A stretch of 20,000 nucleotides of DNA, from NCBI RefSeq assembly GCF_000485595.1, contig NW_014579130.1:1314-21313 (forward strand), read 5' to 3'. This document shows positions 1 to 8,706 of this stretch, piece after piece. The position numbers were made by a program, and so were the translations under genes. This DNA is from Priapulus caudatus (lineage: Eukaryota; Priapulida; Priapulimorpha; Priapulimorphida; Priapulidae). How positions within the stretch are numbered: position 1 is the first letter of the stretch; each line of letters opens with the position of its first letter. A model generated the notes under the pieces. The model saw nothing but the letters and a program-made list of their open reading frames with translations. It was not told the DNA's origin and did no database searches.

Positions 1-63
<63 letters not shown>

Positions 64-177
64 AGAAGCGAGTCAGGCAGGGCGATGCGTGACCGTCAGC
101 ACAAACAAACGATCGGCGGTTAACTAATTAACTAATCGCCTTTTGTCTCATAATTAAACTAATTAATTCTCTCGCAG
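1..177. repeat. (AG)n microsatellite and 3' end of a BMS1 intron
   Basis: Positions 1-60 are an uninterrupted AG dinucleotide run cut by the window edge. The rest is AT-rich intron with a short repeated taactaatt motif (120-135), ending in the acceptor ctctcgcag at 169-177. No coding content was seen. Confidence 0.9.
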
Positions 178-279
178 GTGCGCTGAGGTGGAAGGAAGAT
201 CTAATGAAGAAAGCATCCGACGCATTCCTGCAGCGACGGCTCAACACTCCGAACCTAAGGAAGCTCGTCTACGGAGAAG
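178..279 (+). CDS. BMS1: BMS1 exon a
   Basis: Acceptor ctcgcag at 171-177, donor gtaaag at 280. The first two bases complete a codon from the upstream exon and the last base starts the next one. It encodes ALRWKEDL...[18 protein letters not shown], a well conserved BMS1 segment. The exon end and donor are repeated at 513-574. Confidence 0.9.
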
Positions 280-2406
280 GTAAAGGAGACGTTGTCACCT
301 GTGGTGCAGACGCGCGGGCGCGCGGCGTGATGTGGATAAAGCTCTGACTTCATAGATAAGTTCGACAAGAGTTACTGAATTTAGCGATTCTATGAATCTA
401 GGGTCGATTATGTAACGATCTTGTGAATGAATGTGTTAGGTAATACTACTGTTAAGGATACTCTCAACCTTTTTTCAAAATTTTGCCTAAAACTTTGAGA
501 GTATCCTTAAGGACGGAGAAGGTAAAGGATGCGAGGTGACCTGTGATGCACACGAGCGAGCGTCCAGGCGTGATCGAGGGTTCATGAGTACAGGTATACT
601 TACCTAACAGGTTCATTCACGAAAGCATCGCGTCAGCTTGATCGAAGGGTCTCAATGACGTGATCTAGACAGGTAGTATTACCTAACAGGTTCATTCACA
701 AGCAAGCATCCAGGCGTGATCGAGGGTTCATGAGTGACTAGACAGGTAGTATTACCTAACAGGTTCATTCACAAGCAAGCATCCAGGCGTGATCGAGGGT
801 TCATGAGTGACTAGACAGGTAGTATTACCTAACAGGTTCATTCACAAGAGCCTTACGTAATCGACTTTGCTAAATTCAGTTACTCTAGAGTTGTCACCGA
901 AGCACTGGTTCACAAAAGCACGGGTATAGAGGCATTATGGGGGCTGTAGGTTCATAAGTGACTAGACAAGTAGTATTACCTAACACATTGTCATTCATTC
1001 ACAAGATCGTTAGGTAATCGACCCTAGATTCATAGAATCGCTAAATTCAGTAACTCTTGTCGAACTTATATATAAAGTTAGACCTGTACTGGTATGTAAG
1101 GGTCACTTTACCAAAGCCGTCCTTTATAGACAGGTGGCCCTTCTATAGAGTCAGGTTCCCTACTTTCAGCGCTGGCCGCGGAGGAGGGCAGCGAGGATGA
1201 GGAGGAGGTCGGCGGACTGTTCCACGTTGCGACGAAGGAGGGAGGGTCGTCCCGGAGGGGCAGAGCCACGATCAACGGCCTCGACTGCACCCGCCAGCCT
1301 GCGTCCGCCTCCGCCGCCGCCGCGCGCGACTGGGACTCGGACGCGGTGCGTACGATGCCCGCCAGGGGGCGCCGGCGGCGTCGGAAAGTCGCGTGCGTCG
1401 CGATGTGAACCGTGTCGTTGAACGAGGTCGTTGAGATAGCTAGGACATTCTAAACACAAAGCTTAGCTACGAAGTGTCCTTTTTGGCGTGTGCCTGAAAA
1501 ACGCAGATGACTAGAAATCAAGACGATGAACTAGCGTAGCCTTTTTATATTTTTAATTGGTCTCATCACATCTTATATTTATTATTGGTCTAGCATAATT
1601 ATATTTATCATTGGTTCGGCCATTTTTGGTATTTTACATACTTTGCTCGACACAAATCTCTCTCTCTCTCTATCTCTCTCTCCCTTTCTCTATCTCTCTC
1701 TCTCNGAGGAGAGAGATTGAGATGGAGAAGAGAGAGGATCAAGAGAGAGAGAAGAGGAAAAGAGAGAAAGAGAAGGAGGAATCGAGGGAAAAAAGGAAGG
1801 GAAAGAGAAAGAGAAAGAGAGAGAAAGAGAGAAGGAGAGAGATAGAGACAGGTAGAGAGGAAAGAGAAGAGGATAAGAGATAGAGAGAGAGAGAGAGAGG
1901 AGATGATTGAGAGAGAGAGACCGAGCAGATTTGAAGACGAGCACTGAGTGAGAGAAGATCCAGGCTCGACGAGAGAGATGAGAAAGAGAGCTGGAGAGAA
2001 CAGAGAGAGAGAGAAGAATGAAGAGAGGAGGAGATGGAGAGACGACGAGAGAGGAGGAAGAAAGATAAGAGAGCGAGAGAGAGAGAGAGGAGAGGAGAGA
2101 GAGGGAGAGAAGAGAAGGAGAAGAGGGGAGAAGGAAGAAGGAAGAAAGAAAAGAGAGGAGACGAGAGAGAGGGAGAGAGAGACGAGGGAGCAACCGAGAG
2201 AGTAGAAGAGACGGAGCGCGGAGGGATGAGGAGAGGAGGGAGAGACGAGCGGGGGAGAAAGGAGGGCGGGGAGAAAAAGAGAAGAGGAGAGAGAGGAGAG
2301 AGAAGAGAGAGAGAGAGAGAAGAGAGAGAGAAGAGAAGAAGAGAGTGAGAGAGAAGAGAGTAGAGAGATGAGGGAGAGAATGAGAGAGAGAGAGAGAGGA
2401 GAAGAG

Positions 2407-2437
<31 letters not shown>

Positions 2438-2582
2438 GAGAGAGGAGAGAGAGAAGAGAGAGAAGAGGAGAGAGAGAAGAGAGGAGAGAAAGAGAAGAGA
2501 GAGAGGAGAGGAGGAGAGAGAAGAGAGAAGAGAGAGAGAGAGAGAAGGAGAGGAGAGAGAGAGGAGAGAGAGAGAGGAAGAG

Positions 2583-2619
<37 letters not shown>

Positions 2620-5600
2620 AGAGAGAGATGATGACCTGAGTGAGAGAGGAGAGAGGAGGAGAGAAGGGAGCGAGAAGGAGGTAGAGGGAGAGGAGAGGAG
2701 ATGAAAGGAGAGAGGAGGAGAGAGAGGAGCAGAGAGAGGAAGAGAGAGAGAGAGAGCAGAAGAGACGAGACGAGGAGAGAGAGAGGAGGAGAGAGATGAG
2801 GAGAGACGGAGGAGGAGGAGAGAGAGAGACCGAGGAGAGGGAGAGATGAGGAGATGAGAGAGGAGAGAGAGAAGGAAGACGATGAGAGAGATACGGGGAG
2901 GAGAGAGAGAGACGAGAGACATGAGACGCGTCGAGCCGAGGAGAGAAGAAAGAGAGAGAGAAGGGAGAGAGCAGATGACGCAGAGAAAGAGAGAAGGAGA
3001 GAGAGCAGACGAGAGACGAGAGAGAGAGAGAACCCGAGAGGAGAGAGACGAGACTGAGATGAGAGAGAGAGAGGGCAATGTAGGGTGCATTTACAGCACC
3101 AGCCTATCAATCACCTGAGCATTGGCTTTGGGATAGTAACACGCGCTTGGTCTCCCCTACTGTTCCTGCTCTCAACCGGGCTACCTGTCGTGGTGTATCG
3201 CGCAGATCCACTCCTTCTCACCTCGTTACCACGCTGCCGTACCTGGTACCTGTTGTCGTGTATCGCAAGCATGCGTGTGAAAGAAGCATCGGCTGGCCAC
3301 CGGCGCCGTCCTGTAACCCTCTCCTCTCACCTCGCGTTACCGCGTGCGTACCTGACCTGGTTGGTATCGCACACATGCGTGTGAAGACAGACATCCGTAG
3401 CCCACCGGCGCGTCCTTAACCCTCTCCTCATCACTCGTTACCGCGTGCGTACTGATACCTGTCTGTGCACATCGCCCACAGGTGCGTGTCAAGAAGCATC
3501 TGTGCACCGCGCGACGTCCTTAACCCTCTCTCTCACCTCGTTACCGCGTGCCGTTAACCTGGCTGACCTGTGTGTATCGCACAGATGCGTTCGTGAAGAA
3601 GCGATCGGTCGGGGCACCGGGCGTCCTTAACCTCTCCTCTACCGCTTACCGCTGTGACGACTGGACCTGTGCTGTATCGCACAGGTGGCACTTGTGAAGA
3701 AGCCATCTGCTTGGCATCTCGGCGCATCCTTAACCCTCTCTCTCACCTGTTACCGCGTGCCGGACCTGCGTCCGTGTGTCATTGCGCAGGGCCGTCGTCA
3801 AGAGCGATCGGGCGGCCCGCGCATCCTGGAAGACTCGCGATCCGCTTGTCGTCTCGCTCGGCTGGCGTCGCTTCCAGACGATCCCGCCTCTACGACGTGC
3901 AGGGACCACAACATGCGCACGCCTGCTCCAAGGTACGACGCCGCAGCACATGCCCACTGCAATGCCGTCTTCGGGGTAGCACTGTACCTGTAGTGTCCCT
4001 GCGGTGTGTCCCTGTGGCGTGTCTCTGGTGGTGTCCTGCTTTGGTTGTCCCGTTGGGTTGTCCTTGTCGCGTGCTCCCTGTCGGTCTCCCTGTTGCGTGT
4101 CCCTGTTGTATGTCCCTGTGGTGTCTCTGTTGTGTCTCTGTTGGTTCCCTGTTGGTGTCCCTGTTGGTGTCCCTGTGGTGGCCAACATGTTGATGTCTCT
4201 GTTGTGCTCTGTTGGTGTCCTTGTGCGGGTCCCTGTTGGTTCCCTGTTGGCTGTCCGCTCGGTTGTCCCCTGTTAGTGTCCATGTTGGTGTCCCACTGTT
4301 TGCGTGTCCCTGTTGCGTGTCGTTCGTCGAGTGTCCCTTGTCGTGTCCATTGTCGTGTCCCTGTCGGTGTCCCTAGTTGTGTCCCTGTTGGTGCTCCTGT
4401 TGGTGTCTCTGTTGGTGTCTCTGTGGTCCCTGTTGTCTGTCCCTGTTGTGTCCCTGTTGTGTCCCTGTTGGTCTGTCCCTGTTGTCGTCTCTGATTGTGT
4501 CTTAGTGGTGTTTCCTTGTTGGTGTCCCTGTTCGCGTGTCCCTCGTATGGTGTCTCTGTTGATTCCTGTTCGGTGTCTCTGTTGGTGTTCCTGTTGGTGT
4601 CCCTGTTGTGTCCTGTTTGTGTCCTTGTTGTGTCCATGTGGTGTCCTTTTGGTGTCCCTGTTTGAGTGTCCTTGCTTATAGTGTCCCTTAGTTAACGTGT
4701 CCCTGGCGTGTGTGTCTTCTGCGGGTGATCACCGTTCACGTTCTGTGTGGGGGGGGGGGGCGTCCGCACGCCCGGTGTGCGTTGGCTGCCACACATTGTT
4801 TGTGTCTTCTTTTGGTGAGGCTCGGTCCCTGTTCGGTGTCCTTGGGTGAGCATCGTCAGTGTGGGGGGCGCGGAAGCTCCGCACTGTGTGTGTGCTTGTG
4901 TTCGGTGTCCCTGGGTACTGTTGTATTCTGGGGCCAGTGAGCTCTGTTCCGGTTGTGTCCTGGGCTGTGTTGCATCATAGCATTGCTCTTCTGGGGAGTC
5001 ATCGTTCACGTCCGTCGCGTGTAGGTGTCGTGCCGTGTGTGTTGTCTATGGCGGTGAGACTGTCCCCAAACACCATGTTGCTTAGTGTTCCTGGGTATGT
5101 ATGTCTTCTGAGCTGTAGAGTGCCATCACCCAGCATGTATTGTTGGTGTCACCACTGGTGTTGTCTTATGTCTTAGTCACTGCCCATGCCTGCTGTTTGT
5201 TGGTGTCACGCTGGGTTTGTTGCCATGGCTATGTTGCTCATCGGGGGGGGCGGGGGGAAACACTCTGTCTCCAGGCGTAGTGTCCCCGTCGTCTGCACAT
5301 GTGTGCTTAAGCTACAATCGTAATCTGCACAGCTGTGTCGAGCGTGCAATGCGTGTACACGTAATGGAACGTCGTATGAATAATTCAATAATAGCAAATC
5401 GAGCAGAAAAAATCTCTAAACGCAGAAGAATTCCGTAACGAAAGAGAAATTACGTAATAAACGAAAAACTAGACTGAATGATTAAAACTAAACTGATGAT
5501 TAAAACTAACTAAATGATAAAACCACTGAATGATTAAAAGCTAAACTGATGATTAAATTAATAAAAAACTACACTAAACTGATAAAACTACACTGAAAAA

Positions 5601-8600
5601 CTACATGAATAGGATTTAATAATAGCAGATCGAGCACAGAAAAAAATCTGTAAACGCAAGAGAAATTCCGCTAAACGAAAGAGAATACTGTAACTAACGA
5701 AAAGCCTACTGCGCGCGGTATCCGCGCGACGCTGTGCCTGACTCTCCATCTCGTTGCTGCAGACATCACGCCGCAGACGACTGGCATTCATGGCCGTGCA
5801 GTCGCGGTGCCGATGGCGGACGCGCGGAGTTCCGCGTCGCTGCGACGGCGTCCGTCCGCACTGCTTGACCTGACAACGTCGGTCAATGTGTGAAGAAGCT
5901 GAAGCTGGTGGAACGCCTGCCCTAAAGATCTATCGCAAGGACTGCCTTCATACAGGTAGCGGGGAGGAGAGGGAGAGGGAGGAGGAGGAAGAGAGGGGAG
6001 GGGAGGAAAGCGGAGCAGGAAGCGCGTGGAAACGCCGCTAAAGGATCTATCGCAAGACCTGCCTCATACACGGTGAGCGGAGGAGGAGAGGGCGAGGGAG
6101 AGGAGGCTGGAGAGAGGAGAGATGGAGGATTAGGAGGAGGGAGGAGGGGTGAAGGGGAGATGAGGAGGAGGATGGGGGATGAGGAGGATGGGGATGAGGA
6201 GGAGAGGTGGAGGAGGATGGGGGATGAGGAGGGAGGAGAGAGGGGAGAGGGAGAGGAAGGGATGAGGAGGGGTAGAGGGGGAGGGGAGGAGGGGATGCAA
6301 TGAAAAAAGCAGCTTTGAACCTTTGAATCGTAACGCCGACCTTTCTGTGCAGGGAATGTTCAACTCGGCGCTGGAGGTGGCGAAGTTTGAGGGCGCCGGT
6401 GTTCGCACGGTCAGCGGACTCCGCGGACAGATCAAGAAAGCCGCGCGGGTACGGACTCGCCGGTCTCGCTGGAAACATCCGCATTTCAGCGGCTATCGTT
6501 TTCACGTTTTTCATCGCCGATTCGCGTTATTGTTCCCAGAAAATTGAGTTCAGAGTTTCTCGTTCGCTTGCTAAAATTACGCATCGTAAAAGTTAGTTGA
6601 AAGATGAAAGAAATTAGATTTAAGTTAATGTAGATATATAGATATATTAGCGGGAATGTGTCCCGTCTCCTGAGAGACGTCTGTATTTCGTCGACTCGTC
6701 TCGTTTTCGTGTTTTTCGTCGTCGATTTGCGTTATTGTTTCCAGAAGATCGGGTTGAGAGTTTCTCGTTCACTTGCTAAAATTACGCATTGTAAAAGTTA
6801 GATAATATATGATTGAAATTAGATTTAAATCAATGTCAGATTAATGATGAAAAAGCAGATTAAATAACGATTGTAATATTGTGTGCTCGCCAAATGATGC
6901 TATCTTAAAGGGATTCATTTTTTAGGCACCAGATGGCGCTTTCCGTGCGACGTTCGAGGACAAGATACTGATTAGCGACATTGTGTTCTTGCGGACGTGG
7001 TACAGGGTGGAGGTGAGTGGTTTCAACGTGCTGGACATCGGGATTCCGTTATTCTCCACTGCTCACACGAATAGACAGAGAGACATAGATGAGAAAGAAG
7101 TGAAGGCAACGCTATCAGTATCCACAGTGACGCTATGCATGTATAAGTCGGATTAAACGTCAAGCAGTCGGCGATTTCAGCTGAAAAATTTGACAAAGAT
7201 GTGAAGATGATGTGAAAAAGATGTATGGTAGACATAAGCCTATCTGAAATTCTTACTAACGTCTGTTCCTCGGTGCCATACAACGATATTGCAATCGTTA
7301 ACCTTTGCATTGCTTTCTGAAAATCATTTAAAGGTTATGTTTTCTATGGGAATCGCCTTCAGTCTATAAACCTTTCACACCATCAAATGCGTGTAAGTGC
7401 AGGGCGGCCATGTTTTATCCGAAATATCTCTCGGCATCGTCGTCATGGCATCAGCTGACGTGCGGCGGCCATGTTGCATCTTCCAGGTGCCGCACTTCTA
7501 CAACCTGGTGACGACGTTGTTGTTGCCACGGGAACAGAAGCTGAAGTGGAGCGGGATGAAGACGTTGGGAGCGCTGAAGAAGGAGAGAGGCCTGCAGTTT
7601 GAACCGAACACCGACTCTCTCTACAGGGTGAGACGGAGAACGGGGATACATCGAGGGTTGGTCCAGGGGTGGGTGTGTAGCGGAGGCCTGGACCGTCTCT
7701 ACGTCCTGCATATCCACTGCTACTGCCCTGCATGCCCTGGGCTGTCTCTATGTGACATAGATCCACTGTCGCTACCCCCCTCCCCCGTTCGTGGGTTCGA
7801 CAATCTTATCACTTGATCGCATCGAGCCGTGAAGTTAGCGGCGGCCTGGAACTGAACATGGGAGTTGCGGGGATGACCAGGGTTGTTACAGGGGCAGGCT
7901 AGACACTCATCACTCGGAGGGCTCTGACAGGACCGCTGAGCCCATTGTTACAAACATTGTAAATGTTAGTGTTAGGCTACCCAGGCTAACTACTTACTAC
8001 TTAATAACGTTAAGGCAGAAATTTGTTTCTGACAATGGTTTCTGCTTCTGGTTCTACTACTGATTCTGATCCTGGCTCCACTCGGTAATGTTCACCGAAT
8101 GAGTAACAAACGACACAGAACGCAACTCTTGAGAAAAACCTTTGTGTTTTCCGTTCCCAGCCCGTCGAGAGAAAGAAGAGAGCATTCAAGCCGCTAGTTG
8201 TGCCAAAGGAACTGCAGAGGAAGCTACCGTTCAAGGACAAGCCCAAGACGTTTGTCAAGAAGAGAGACGAGTTTGAAAGTCAACGCGTCGCGGTCGTGAG
8301 GGAGCCACGAGAGGCCAAGGTGAGGGGGCGCCACTGTACACGCGTTCCGAGCGATGTTTTCTCTCCCCCTGGTGGTGGTGTTGTTGGGAGCTTATCACAG
8401 GCGGGATTTGGTTTTATTTCTAGAGTAGTAGCGCGATTTAGTAGTACTACAACGATATTAATGTTACTGCTTGAATTCGAATTGCAAATGGTGCCTAGAT
8501 GGTGACATTAATAACAGTAAAATCTACTGTATGAACCACGTATCTGTGTCAGATCAAGTTTAATGTCTGTGTTTTCTACACGCATGTATGTTTATGTCTA

Positions 8601-8652
8601 TTATATATGTATATCTATGTGTATGTATGTACATATGCATGCATTTACAGGT

Positions 8653-8706
<54 letters not shown>

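Larger units (their letters stand above)
343..1082. mobile_element. Inverted-repeat structure with about 100-bp arms, inside a BMS1 intron
   Basis: Positions 343-450 and 969-1082 are reverse complements with few mismatches and a short indel (for example ttcgacaagagttactgaat at 361-380 against its complement at 1045-1064). The interior holds three copies of a 73-bp tandem repeat and a small TTAA hairpin. No transposase ORF is present. It could be a non-autonomous foldback element or an inverted duplication. I saw no clear target-site duplication, so the boundaries are approximate. Confidence 0.65.

Noticed and set aside
1608-3110. Long open frames (up to 500 codons) on both strands, Ser/Leu-rich or Arg/Glu-rich
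   Set aside because: They are six-frame readings of CT/GA microsatellite sequence with no domain, splice logic or codon signal.
3654-4681. Long frames over the minisatellite, including a 279-codon minus-strand Thr/Gln-rich one
   Set aside because: The 12-bp unit keeps frames open on both strands. Only the BMS1 exon fragment at 3790-3975 has family similarity.
6073-6514. Coding frames over the GGA tract on either strand
   Set aside because: Low-complexity translation; the real exon here is 6353-6448 on the + strand.
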